Assembly (NCBI RefSeq): GCF_012927645.1
Contig: NZ_JABBMT010000014.1
Span: forward strand, 1 to 64,000
Length of the DNA stretch: 64,000 nucleotides
Source of the DNA: Pseudoalteromonas arctica
GTDB taxonomy: Bacteria; Pseudomonadota; Gammaproteobacteria; Enterobacterales; Alteromonadaceae
Direction of reading: 5' to 3'
In this document: one piece after another, positions 46,354 through 55,077 of the stretch
Position numbering within the stretch: position 1 is the first letter of the stretch
Layout: each line of letters starts with the position of its first letter
The notes under the pieces: generated by a model
Database searches by the model: none
What the model saw: the letters and a program-made list of their open reading frames with translations, nothing else
Told to the model about the DNA's origin: nothing
Translations under genes and position numbers: made by a program

Positions 46354-47627
46354 AAACTTTCCTGTTCGATTTTTATAGTTGCCAAATGCTGCCATTTTGA
46401 AAGGTCTGAAATGATCAGCTGTTCGCCCACCGTAGCGCCATCTAAAAGTTGAATTTTATTATCACTGAGTGTACCAAACTCAATATTTATCGGGGCAGCT
46501 AAATGAGTGTTGGGGTTAAGTTTAAAAAGCATCGCTTTTGAATGAGCTTTTGCTTTTTGCGGTAATTTAATGGTCAGTGCATTCGCTATTACATTACTTA
46601 TAACATGGCCTTCAATGCTTAAGTCGGGGCGTGCATTAGCGGGTAATTCACCAATAAGGTCGAGCTCAATCATTACCCGACCATCACTCACGATGGGATC
46701 AATTCTGGTCACTTTAGCTGTCACTTCACCTTGCTTTGAGTTGCTAAAGGTATTGACGCGGGCTGGCATATTGAGTGCGATTTTTTCAGCGTCACTTTGT
46801 TTAATACTGAGCTCTGCTTTGAGTGCGCTATCAGAACCCACCACAGCTAAGCGAGTGCCTGGTGTGAGGTTTTGGCCTAGTTCTACGTTGAGCTCTTGCA
46901 GCATGCCGTCAATGCCTGCTGTAATTTTTAGGTCATCAAAAGCTTGCTGTTGTACTTTATAATTTAACTCAAATTGGCGTAATAGCTCCTGCTGAACCTT
47001 ACTGCGCTGCAGGTGCATTTGCGCTAATTGCACGAGACGTTTTTGTTCAATCTCAACGCGCTGCTTGAGCTGTTTTACGGTGAGTAAGCTACGTTTGTAA
47101 TCAAGGCTTGAAACAATGCCTTGTTCGATTAATTGACTCTCGGCTTCGCTTCTTAGCTGGGCGCTTTCAAGCTCACTCTGTAAAAGAGTTAGGTTAGCTT
47201 CGCGCTCCAATAGCTGACTTTTTTGATTGATTTTTTGCTCGCTAAAGCTTGCTTGTTGGCGTGCAAGTTCCAGTCTTGCGACCGACAAACGCTGCGCTTG
47301 TAGTGGGTTCACTAGGCTGATAATAACCGTGTCTTTGCTTACACGCGTACCTGGATACACATGGATGGCCTCGACCATTGCGACATCTGTGTTGGTTAAA
47401 TAACGCTGATACTTGGATTTCAATCGGCCAAAGCCTTTGACTTTTACAACAAAATCCACTTGTGTCACGCTGGCAATCTGTAATTGGCTGGCAGGAATTG
47501 TTGTGGGGGCAAGCCAAGATTGTACCAGCCATATCATAATGATGATGCTAACAATTAAGGCTGCAATAATGAGTTTTCTACGCTGATTTGGTTTGTTACT
47601 GGGCTTTAAGGTGCTATCTAAATCCAT
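46350..47627 (-). CDS. HlyD/MacA-like periplasmic membrane-fusion protein
   Basis: The 425-residue protein has one N-terminal membrane helix (KLIIAALIVSIIIMIWLVQSWL), a lipoyl-like half motif at about residues 60-105, a long alpha-hairpin (about 110-235; LELARQQASFSEQKINQKSQ and its return strand), the second lipoyl half (ITAGIDGMLQELNVELGQNL) and a beta-barrel (MPARVNTF). It should bridge the permease to an outer-membrane channel, which must be supplied elsewhere in the genome. It is the first gene of the exporter/two-component operon and has a sigma-54 promoter match 39 bp upstream. Confidence 0.92.
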   Translation of the reverse strand: MDLDSTLKPSNKPNQRRKLIIAALIVSIIIMIWLVQSWLAPTTIPASQLQIASVTQVDFVVKVKGFGRLKSKYQRYLTNTDVAMVEAIHVYPGTRVSKDTVIISLVNPLQAQRLSVARLELARQQASFSEQKINQKSQLLEREANLTLLQSELESAQLRSEAESQLIEQGIVSSLDYKRSLLTVKQLKQRVEIEQKRLVQLAQMHLQRSKVQQELLRQFELNYKVQQQAFDDLKITAGIDGMLQELNVELGQNLTPGTRLAVVGSDSALKAELSIKQSDAEKIALNMPARVNTFSNSKQGEVTAKVTRIDPIVSDGRVMIELDLIGELPANARPDLSIEGHVISNVIANALTIKLPQKAKAHSKAMLFKLNPNTHLAAPINIEFGTLSDNKIQLLDGATVGEQLIISDLSKWQHLATIKIEQESL

Positions 47628-47665
47628 TGGCTGTGTTTCATTATATTCTAATAAGTAAACACGGT

Positions 47666-47681
47666 AGCGAGGAATATGCCA
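47666..47681 (-). promoter_or_regulatory. Sigma-54 promoter of the exporter operon
   Basis: On the minus strand, bases 47681-47666 read TGGCATATTCCTCGCT. This matches TGGCAC-N5-TTGCW at all but two positions, with GG and GC spaced correctly. Transcription would start near 47655, about 28 nt before the fusion-protein gene. An inverted repeat (TCCC-N6-GGGA, 47735-47748) lies about 55 bp upstream as a possible activator site. Confidence 0.68.
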
Positions 47682-47779
47682 ATTTTTAAAGCCTTGAATT
47701 TAATTGGCTTTTAGTTTTTGGTAGGAACTGGTTTTCCCGTAAATGGGATTTCCAAAATGAAACTGGGAAGCGTTTTGGT

Positions 47780-48445
47780 TTATTGGCTGCCTTCGGTTTT
47801 CCCCACCTGAGATAGCTGGTTAAATAAAATGCCTGCTTGGGTGCGGTTATATACGTTGAGTTTGCGCAAAATAGCGGATACATGTTGTTTGATAGTGGTT
47901 TCTTGAATCGACATTTTAAACGCGATTTGTTTATTTAGCAGCCCATCAGCAATCATGGCTAAAACACGGTACTGTTGCGGGGTGAGCCTTTCAAGATTGC
48001 GGGCAAAGCTGCTTTGTTCGTCGTTAATAACTATGTCTGTTAAGTCGATTTCAGGTGGTAACCAAGAGTCGCCGTTGAGAACATGGTTAATGGCTTCGCT
48101 TATGATATCCAAGGATGATGATTTTGGGATATATCCCGCGGCACCTAAGCTCATGGCTTGTTTGATTATAGTGGGGGTTTCGTTGGCCGATACCATAATA
48201 ACAACTATATCAGGGTAACGATTTCGTAGTTGCGATAATGCCTGTAGGCCATTAGCACCAGGAATGGTTAAATCTAAAAAAATTAACTCTATTTCAGGGT
48301 GCTCGGTTAATAGGGTAAATAAACCATCAATGTCACTGGCTTCTTTTATATGTTGCTCAGGTACTGAGGTTGCCGCTGCTTGGCGAAGTGCGTTTCTAAA
48401 TAATGGATGATCATCGGCAATAATAGTGCTCACTGTTAAAGACAT
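47780..48445 (-). CDS. NarL/FixJ-family response regulator (CrbR/ErdR-like candidate)
   Basis: The 221-residue regulator has a receiver domain (IIADDHPLFRNAL; phospho-Asp at D58 in IFLDLTIPG; K in GYIPKSSS) and a LuxR-type helix-turn-helix (LTPQQYRVLAMIADGLLNKQIAFKM, then TTIKQHVSAILRKLNVYNRTQA). No kinase is adjacent, but a SSS-domain hybrid kinase lies 7 kb away. That kinase type pairs with NarL regulators such as CrbR and ErdR, which control acetate and short-chain carbon use. The regulator neighbours a 3-hydroxybutyrate-type catabolic locus with twin palindromes, its likely targets. Pairing and targets are inferred. Confidence 0.85.
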   Translation of the reverse strand: MSLTVSTIIADDHPLFRNALRQAAATSVPEQHIKEASDIDGLFTLLTEHPEIELIFLDLTIPGANGLQALSQLRNRYPDIVVIMVSANETPTIIKQAMSLGAAGYIPKSSSLDIISEAINHVLNGDSWLPPEIDLTDIVINDEQSSFARNLERLTPQQYRVLAMIADGLLNKQIAFKMSIQETTIKQHVSAILRKLNVYNRTQAGILFNQLSQVGKTEGSQ

Positions 48446-48544
48446 TCCCTAAAACTCCAATGTGGTATGTTATAAATGATTTCTTACTTTGAAACAAGGT
48501 TTACCTATGGGGGAGAAAATAGGCAAACCTTTTTAGATAATAAC

Positions 48545-50833
48545 TTAAAAACGGTAACCTACAGTGAGTGATACTGTACGAGGGTCGCCATAATAACCAA
48601 TTAAGGTATTATCTCCACCAAGGCCAGGTGTATATTTGCTGACATCACTTGGGTTGCTAGGATCAGGTGCAACAAATTGGTAGCCACCAATCATATACTC
48701 CTCGTCAGTGAGGTTTTTACCATATAACCCGGCACTCCACTGGCCATCAGTGCTGTACCAGGTTATACCAATGTTGAGTAAGCCGTAAGCATCTTGAGTG
48801 AGTAGGCTATCTTCTTCAAATAGCGCGTAATCACCACGGTAATAATAGTTACCGTTCATAACAAAGTCGCCTATCTCAGTATACATACGATAAGTGGCAC
48901 CGAGGTTAAAGGTTAAATCAGGCGTATTTGATACACTAAAGCGATCAGACTTATCAAATGCTTCACCCGTTTCAGGATCGTAATCTATAACATTATCAAA
49001 GCTACTATCTATATAACCAATTGACGCATCAAAGCTGAGAGATTCTGTGGCTATATAGTTAAGTTCTACTTCTATACCATCAGAAGTAGATTCACCAATA
49101 TTCCCTAAGCGTTGATTTAAATCCGCAGCATTATCACCCGGTAATACAGAGATGTACTGACGGTCTTTATGGTCAAGAGTGAACAAAGTTACGTTGGCGC
49201 GTAGGTTATCGTTCCATTCGCTTTTCATGCCAAATTCAAATGAGTCTACAATTTCAGGCTTAGCGGCAGGTTCAGCCGTGGTGGCACGAGGATTGAAAGT
49301 CCCTGATTTAAACCCTTGTGCGTAGCTGGCAAAGAACATAATATCGCGACTATATTGATACTCAACGCCAGCACGTGGAGTAAAGCGTGACCAATCTGCA
49401 CTGTCATCTAATACTGTGGGGACTAGTTGTCCTTCAGGGCGAACATAACCTGGTATCCAACCCGACTCAGGATATACCGTGTCAAATATGAGGCCGTTAT
49501 TTACAATCGCGTCTTTGCTGTCTTTGGTGTAGCGAGCACCTAAGGTCATTGACCACTTATCATCAAAATCATAAGTGCCTTGGATATACGCGGCCTTACT
49601 GCTTGAGTTGCTGCATCCGCTAACTTCACGAGTGAGGCCTGGAGCGCCAAGGCTTTTACCGAGTTCCTCTAAAATAGCTTCAAATTGCCCACAAGATTCA
49701 CCATCATAGTAATATAAACCAGATACCAGCTTGTAGTTATTGCCTTGGTGATTGAGTTGTAATTCGTGCGTAGTTTGTTCGTCATCATAAATTGCTGGCA
49801 CATCAAAAATGCGAGTTGAGGTGTTATCAAAGTCGATATTAGTCGGCGAATAACTGTCACGACTAGAACCGATGTATTTTAAACTGGTATTGCTATTCAT
49901 GTCCCAACGCGCAGTTAAGCTGTAGCCTTCAAGCTCAACCTTGTTCCATGTTGGCATGCTGGTATAAGAGTCGTATACGCTGTCAGGTACTGGTGCATCA
50001 GTGAGTAAGCTAGGCAGTAAACGGTAACCGCCTTTGGCGTTAGACTCATCTTCGGTTTTATCCCATGTTAGGCGAAAAAACAGCTCATCGGTGGGGGTGT
50101 ACTCTAAGGTTACACGTGCGGCGGTTACATCTTTATTGTAGTTTTCACGGTCTTGATTATCTAAATCTGAAGTTAGAAATTCTCCAAAACCATCACGGTT
50201 TAAGGTAGCAAAACCAAAACCAACATAGAGCTTTTCATCAATCAGCGGCAGTTGTCCGGTGATCTTCAAATCTTTTTGATTGTAACTTCCGACTGTGCCT
50301 TGTACGTTTAAAGTGGCATCGCCAGTCATTTCTTTAGTGACATATTTAATGGCTCCACCAATGGTGTTTTTACCGTAGAGCGTACCTTGTGGGCCGCGTA
50401 GTACTTCAATTTGTTGTACGTCTAGTAAATCCAGTACCGCACCTTGCGGGCGCGCTAAATATACGTCATCAATATAAATGCCCACGCCAGGTTCATAACC
50501 CCACAGCGGATCCTGTTGGCCAACACCACGAATAAAGGCGGTAATGGTAGAGTTAGTACCACGGCTTGTTTGTAAAGTGGTGTTTGGCGAAAACTGTTGC
50601 ACTTCAGTCATCACGCTGATGCCATTTTCGGCAAGTTGCTGGGCGCCTATCGAGGTTACGGCAACAGGCACTTCTTGTAAGTTTTCAACCGTTTTTCGCG
50701 CAGTAACTTCAATACGCTCAAGTTCGCCTTTTTTTACAGTATTCGTTTGCTCCGCGGCAATACTATTAGCACTTAATAAGGCTAATGAAACGGCGAGTGT
50801 TATCGGTGTGATGTTTTGATTGAGCTTGCTCAT
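48545..50833 (-). CDS. TonB-dependent outer-membrane receptor
   Basis: The 762-residue protein has a signal peptide (LAVSLALLSANSIAA), a TonB box region (ELERIEVTARKT) and a plug domain (VPVAVTSIGAQQLAENG, then FIRGVGQQDPLWGYEPGVGIYIDDVYLARP and VEVLRGPQGTLYGKNTIGG with the IEVLRGPQG signature). The 22-strand barrel ends in VSLTVGYRF, a terminal Phe for Bam insertion. It belongs to the large iron/carbon-source receptor group of marine bacteria. It is divergent from a permease/hydrolase/3-hydroxybutyrate operon, which suggests uptake of the operon's substrate rather than iron. Confidence 0.94.
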   Translation of the reverse strand: MSKLNQNITPITLAVSLALLSANSIAAEQTNTVKKGELERIEVTARKTVENLQEVPVAVTSIGAQQLAENGISVMTEVQQFSPNTTLQTSRGTNSTITAFIRGVGQQDPLWGYEPGVGIYIDDVYLARPQGAVLDLLDVQQIEVLRGPQGTLYGKNTIGGAIKYVTKEMTGDATLNVQGTVGSYNQKDLKITGQLPLIDEKLYVGFGFATLNRDGFGEFLTSDLDNQDRENYNKDVTAARVTLEYTPTDELFFRLTWDKTEDESNAKGGYRLLPSLLTDAPVPDSVYDSYTSMPTWNKVELEGYSLTARWDMNSNTSLKYIGSSRDSYSPTNIDFDNTSTRIFDVPAIYDDEQTTHELQLNHQGNNYKLVSGLYYYDGESCGQFEAILEELGKSLGAPGLTREVSGCSNSSSKAAYIQGTYDFDDKWSMTLGARYTKDSKDAIVNNGLIFDTVYPESGWIPGYVRPEGQLVPTVLDDSADWSRFTPRAGVEYQYSRDIMFFASYAQGFKSGTFNPRATTAEPAAKPEIVDSFEFGMKSEWNDNLRANVTLFTLDHKDRQYISVLPGDNAADLNQRLGNIGESTSDGIEVELNYIATESLSFDASIGYIDSSFDNVIDYDPETGEAFDKSDRFSVSNTPDLTFNLGATYRMYTEIGDFVMNGNYYYRGDYALFEEDSLLTQDAYGLLNIGITWYSTDGQWSAGLYGKNLTDEEYMIGGYQFVAPDPSNPSDVSKYTPGLGGDNTLIGYYGDPRTVSLTVGYRF

Positions 50834-50916
50834 GGTGTGTTCCTGTTTATTGTTATCGTTAATGGTTTGCTCATGTCACCTGTATTCAATGTAGAAGATA
50901 GTTGCAAAAAAGGAAT

Positions 50917-50932
50917 TAGTACCATAGTGCTA
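50917..50932. promoter_or_regulatory. Palindromic operator candidate 1
   Basis: TAGTACCATAGTGCTA is a 6-4-6 near-palindrome with one mismatch. It lies 84 bp from the TonB-receptor start. Confidence 0.65.
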
Positions 50933-50984
50933 TACGTATTTAATTAATTGACTTATAAGGGATTTAAGCCGAACTTATAATATG

Positions 50985-51000
50985 TAGCACCTTAGTGCTA
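50985..51000. promoter_or_regulatory. Palindromic operator candidate 2
   Basis: TAGCACCTTAGTGCTA is a perfect 6-4-6 palindrome matching operator 1 at 14 of 16 bases. It lies 83 bp from the permease start, mirroring operator 1; centres are 68 bp apart. Confidence 0.7.
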
Positions 51001-51082
51001 TGTCTTTTTTGGTGGTTTACAGTAAAACTAAAACAATTACTGCGATGTCACCTCATCTTGGGTAATAACAATAATTATAGGA

Positions 51083-52390
51083 ATGTCTATGCTGAGTATG
51101 ATAGGGCTGTTAAGTGGTTTAATACTGCTGATTATTTTAACGTTGCGTGGCGTAAATTTATTTATAGCCGCGCCAATCTGTGCACTTTTAGTAGCACTAA
51201 GTAGTGATATGGCGATATTTCCAGTCACTGCGGATAGTAACTTTATTAATGCTTATATGGATGGCTTTGCTGGCTTTTTAAGTGCGTGGTTTTTTATGTT
51301 TTTACTGGGCTCTCTGTTTGGTAAGTTTATGGAAGATACCGGCGCTGCTGATAGCGTAGCAAGCTACATTGTAGGTAAATTAGGCATGAAACACGCAGTG
51401 CTGGCTGTGGTGATTGCGTGTGCTGTATTAACCTATGGTGGGGTAAGTGTGTTTATCGTTGCGTTTTCAGTTTATCCAATGGCACTAAGTTTGTTTAAAG
51501 ACGCTAATTTACCGCGGCGCTTTATTCCAGCTACTTTGGCGTTTGGATCGGTGACGTTTACGATGACTTCTGCGGGATCACCTGAGATTCAAAATTGGAT
51601 CCCCGTTAAATACTTAGGCACTTCTCCCTATGCTGCATGGGAAGTGAGCTTAGTGGTTGCAATTTTTATGGCAACGGTTGGTTACTTTTGGCTCAATAAG
51701 ATGATCAAAAAAGCGCAAGCAAATGGAGAGTGTTTTGCAGCACGTGATGATGATCCTGTGATTATTAAACGTGAGCGGCCACATCCAATTACTGGCATCA
51801 TTCCATTATTGGTGGTGTTGTTGCTGTCTTTTACTTTGCATGATGTATTACAGCAAACAGCATTAATAGTTGCATTGCTTGGTGGTGTATTAAGTATTGT
51901 GGTTATTAACTATAAGTATTTCCATAATATGGCTAATGCAATCAATGTGGGTACTACAGGTGCTTTAGTCGCCATTGGCAATACTGCCGCCGTTGTGGGT
52001 TTTGGCGCGGTGGCAAAAGTCTCACCGGCATTTATCGCAGCCGTTGATACGATGACGCATATGCCGGGCAATGAACTAGTGGGGGCAGCTGTTGCTGTGA
52101 GTGTTATTGCAGGTTTAACTGGCTCTGCATCCGGTGGACAAGCGATTGCACTACCATTAGTTGCGCCGCAATATGTAGAGATGGGTGTTAACCCAGAACA
52201 ATTGCATCGGGTGGTAGCAATTAGTTCAGGGGCGCTAGATAGCTTGCCGCATAATGGTTATGTGGTCACGACTATACGGGCGATTTGTAAAGAAACTCAC
52301 CAACGTGCTTACTGGCCATTGGCTGCGTTAACCGTGGTTATACCACTTGTTGGCGTCGCATTGGCATTGGGTCTATTTATAACTTTTTAA
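51083..52390 (+). CDS. GntP-family permease
   Basis: The 435-residue membrane protein has about 12 hydrophobic segments and GntP-family blocks: FFMFLLGSLFGKFMEDTGAA, LTYGGVSVFIVAFSVYPMAL, TFTMTSAGSPEIQNWIP and GLTGSASGGQAIALPL. GntP members import gluconate and other hydroxy acids with H+, and a subset is linked with 3-hydroxybutyrate genes. The downstream dehydrogenase and CoA-transferase make 3-hydroxybutyrate or acetoacetate the likely substrate here. The upstream region carries a palindrome 83 bp before the start. Confidence 0.9.
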   Translation: MSMLSMIGLLSGLILLIILTLRGVNLFIAAPICALLVALSSDMAIFPVTADSNFINAYMDGFAGFLSAWFFMFLLGSLFGKFMEDTGAADSVASYIVGKLGMKHAVLAVVIACAVLTYGGVSVFIVAFSVYPMALSLFKDANLPRRFIPATLAFGSVTFTMTSAGSPEIQNWIPVKYLGTSPYAAWEVSLVVAIFMATVGYFWLNKMIKKAQANGECFAARDDDPVIIKRERPHPITGIIPLLVVLLLSFTLHDVLQQTALIVALLGGVLSIVVINYKYFHNMANAINVGTTGALVAIGNTAAVVGFGAVAKVSPAFIAAVDTMTHMPGNELVGAAVAVSVIAGLTGSASGGQAIALPLVAPQYVEMGVNPEQLHRVVAISSGALDSLPHNGYVVTTIRAICKETHQRAYWPLAALTVVIPLVGVALALGLFITF

Positions 52391-52399
52391 GGAAGGGCA

Positions 52400-53596
52400 A
52401 TGAAAACAACACTAATAATTATCGGATTGCTTTTATTTTATACGAGTGCCGCGTTTTGTGCAGATAAAGCTGCGCCTATGCTGGTGGAAAAACAACATTT
52501 TACCACCAAAAATTTCACCACTGTGTCAGGAAAGACCATTACCAAAGTTGATATTGGTTGGGAAAGCTACGGCAAATTAAATGAAGCCAAAGATAATGTG
52601 ATTTTAATCACTCATTACTTTTCTGGTACTTCTCATGCGGCGGGTAAATACAAAGCCGATGACGCCCTGCTAGGGTATTGGGACGCGATTATTGGCCCAG
52701 GCAAAGCTATTGATACTGATAAATATTTTGTGATCAGCTCAGATACGCTAGTCAATGCTAACTGGCATGACCCCAATGTCATCACTACAGGACCTGCATC
52801 GATTAACCCCGCTACAGGTAAACCTTATGGACTTGATTTCCCTGTAGTGACCATTACTGATTTTGTTAATGTACAAAAACGTTTGCTTGATAGCTTAGGT
52901 ATAAAGAAATTACATGCGGTGATGGGCGCATCCATGGGCTCGTTCCAAGCGTTAGAATGGGCGGTACGTTACCCCGATCAGGTTGAGCGACTTATTCATG
53001 TAATTGGCGCAGCGACGATGGATGCTTGGACGGTGGCGGCCCTTGAAAAATGGGCATTGCCAATTCGGTTAGATAAAAATTGGCAGCAAGGCGATTATTA
53101 CAACAAAGAGCGCCCGCTGGATGGTTTGGCTGCAACTATGCTGAACATTACTCAAGATGCTATGCACCCGATTATTTATAACGCCAGTTTCCCGAACTTT
53201 AATGTGCTTGATCAAGGGGCATTAAATGATATTCGCACCTTGCCACAACTTAGCCAAACATTAGCAACACGAGCTATGGCACGCGCGAAAACCCAAGATG
53301 CAAATCACGTGTTGTATTTAGTCCGTGCATCACAGCTTTTTACCGCGGGTATGCAAGACGATTTAACTAGCGCACTAAAAAAAGTGAAAGCAAAAACCTT
53401 ATTGCTGCCTGCAACAAACGATTTATTATTGCGTCCTGAAAATATGCAAGCAGTATATAGCGCCATGAAAACAGCAGGTAAAGAAGTTGAAATGTCAGAG
53501 ATTAAAGGCGGGTGGGGGCATTTAGATGGCATTTTTTCTATCTCACCAAAGGCTCAGCTAATCAGGGACTTTTTAAAGGAGGAATCGCATGAGTAA
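52400..53596 (+). CDS. Exported MetX-like alpha/beta hydrolase
   Basis: The 398-residue protein has a signal peptide (MKTTLIIIGLLLFYTSAAFCA), which cytoplasmic homoserine acetyltransferases lack. The fold matches the MetX-like hydrolase group: ITHYFSGTSHAAGKY, GPASINPATGKPYGLDFP, nucleophile elbow GASMGSFQ with S178, a late Asp (ATNDLLLRPE) and His (GGWGHLDG), so the triad is complete. MetX enzymes acylate homoserine, but export and operon context point to ester hydrolysis in the periplasm. An attractive reading is cleavage of 3-hydroxybutyrate oligomers or esters; other esters are possible. The stop overlaps the dehydrogenase gene by 8 bp. Confidence 0.82.
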   Translation: MKTTLIIIGLLLFYTSAAFCADKAAPMLVEKQHFTTKNFTTVSGKTITKVDIGWESYGKLNEAKDNVILITHYFSGTSHAAGKYKADDALLGYWDAIIGPGKAIDTDKYFVISSDTLVNANWHDPNVITTGPASINPATGKPYGLDFPVVTITDFVNVQKRLLDSLGIKKLHAVMGASMGSFQALEWAVRYPDQVERLIHVIGAATMDAWTVAALEKWALPIRLDKNWQQGDYYNKERPLDGLAATMLNITQDAMHPIIYNASFPNFNVLDQGALNDIRTLPQLSQTLATRAMARAKTQDANHVLYLVRASQLFTAGMQDDLTSALKKVKAKTLLLPATNDLLLRPENMQAVYSAMKTAGKEVEMSEIKGGWGHLDGIFSISPKAQLIRDFLKEESHE

Positions 53597-54350
53597 AACA
53601 GTATTAATTACTGGGGCTGCCAGTGGCATCGGCTTTTATGTTGCTGAGCAACTAGTCAAAGCTGGCCATCATATTATTGTCACTGATTTACATCAGCACA
53701 GCGCCGAACAAGCTGCTGCTAAAATCATTGAGCAAGGGGGTAATGCACAAGGCTTTGCACTGAATGTGGCAGATAGTAATGCAATAGAGGCGTTTTTTAA
53801 TGAGTTTAAACAGCCGATAGATGTACTTATTAATAATGCGGGCATTCAGCATGTAGCAAAACTAGAAGAGTTTCCAGCAGAGACATGGCAATTTTTACAG
53901 CAGGTTATGCTGGTCGGGCCGGCGATAATGAGCAAAGCTGTGTTGCCACGTATGCGCGACCGAGGCTTTGGTCGTATTATAAATATAGGCTCTATTCACG
54001 CGCTAGTTGCATCTAAATATAAATCTGCTTATGTTGCGGCGAAGCACGGTTTAATAGGCTTTGCTAAAACGATGGCATTAGAAACTGGTGACAGCAATAT
54101 TACCATTAATACAGTATGCCCTGCCTATGTAAAAACCCCTTTAGTTGAGCAGCAAATTGCCGCGCAGGCAAAGCAGCATGGAATGTCAGAGCAGCAAGTT
54201 ATAGACACAATCATGCTTGCGCCCATGCCAAAAAAAGCCTTCATTGAGTTAGATGAAATACTGCATACCATCTGTTTTTTAATGGCTGATGAAGCGCGTA
54301 ATATAACTGCACAAGCCATTGCCATTGATGGTGGTTGGACTGCTCAATAG
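53589..54350 (+). CDS. bdhA: 3-hydroxybutyrate dehydrogenase
   Basis: The 253-residue short-chain dehydrogenase has TGAASGIG (NAD-binding), NNAGIQH, the catalytic Ser in NIGSIHALVASKYKSAY with YVAAK as the Tyr-Lys pair, and the family's C-terminal ITAQAIAIDGGWTAQ. NNAGIQHV and SIHALVASKYKSAYVAAKHG are strongly BdhA-like. It oxidises (R)-3-hydroxybutyrate to acetoacetate with NAD+. It overlaps the hydrolase gene by 8 bp and lies 8 bp before the CoA-transferase gene. Confidence 0.92.
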   Translation: MSKTVLITGAASGIGFYVAEQLVKAGHHIIVTDLHQHSAEQAAAKIIEQGGNAQGFALNVADSNAIEAFFNEFKQPIDVLINNAGIQHVAKLEEFPAETWQFLQQVMLVGPAIMSKAVLPRMRDRGFGRIINIGSIHALVASKYKSAYVAAKHGLIGFAKTMALETGDSNITINTVCPAYVKTPLVEQQIAAQAKQHGMSEQQVIDTIMLAPMPKKAFIELDEILHTICFLMADEARNITAQAIAIDGGWTAQ

Positions 54351-54358
54351 GAGGAATT

Positions 54359-55066
54359 ATGGCTGGTTTTGATAAAGTAGTGACAAATTACAGTGAAGCA
54401 ATGGCTGGTCTTGCCGATGGTATGACTGTGATCGCTGGTGGTTTTGGACTATGTGGTATCCCTGAGGGATTAATTGCGCAAATAAAACGCCAAGGGACAC
54501 GCGATTTAACTGTGGTTTCTAATAACTGTGGAATTGATGGATTTGGCCTTGGAATATTGCTTGAAGATAACCAAATTAGCAAAATGATAGCCTCATATGT
54601 GGGTGAAAATACGCTTTTTGAACAACAGCTACTTAGTGGTGAGTTAGATGTTGAGTTAACACCGCAGGGTACTTTGGCTGAAAAAATGCGTGCTGGTGGT
54701 GCGGGGATCCCTGCTTTTTACACGGCAACCGGCGTAGGTACTCCGGTTGCTGAGGGGAAAGAAATTCGCCATATCAATGGCCGCGATTACTTATTAGAGC
54801 CCAGTATTACCGGTGATTTTGCCATTATTAAAGCGTATAAGGCGGATCGCTATGGCAACTGTATTTATCGTCATACTGCTATGAATTTTAATCCAATGGC
54901 TGCAACTGCAGGTAAAATTACAGTTTTAGAGGTTGAAGAGATTGTTGAGCCTGGTGAACTTGAGCCGAGCCAAATTCACACACCTGGCATTTATATTGAC
55001 CGAGTGATTCAAGGTGAATTTGAAAAACGCATAGAAAAAGTCACCACCCGAGATAACAATAAATAA
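54359..55066 (+). CDS. scoA: 3-oxoacid CoA-transferase subunit A
   Basis: The start is ATG 54359 (MAGFDKVV) behind AGGAGGAA; 235 residues. The segment AGGFGLCGIPEGLIAQI is the CoA-transferase family-I alpha signature, and the run GIPAFYTATGVGTPVAEGKE follows. With subunit B it moves CoA from succinyl-CoA to acetoacetate, giving acetoacetyl-CoA for thiolysis. The pairing with bdhA fits ketone-body catabolism. AtoD-type specificity (butyrate/acetate CoA) cannot be excluded. Confidence 0.92.
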   Translation: MAGFDKVVTNYSEAMAGLADGMTVIAGGFGLCGIPEGLIAQIKRQGTRDLTVVSNNCGIDGFGLGILLEDNQISKMIASYVGENTLFEQQLLSGELDVELTPQGTLAEKMRAGGAGIPAFYTATGVGTPVAEGKEIRHINGRDYLLEPSITGDFAIIKAYKADRYGNCIYRHTAMNFNPMAATAGKITVLEVEEIVEPGELEPSQIHTPGIYIDRVIQGEFEKRIEKVTTRDNNK

Positions 55067-55077
55067 GGAACCCACTG

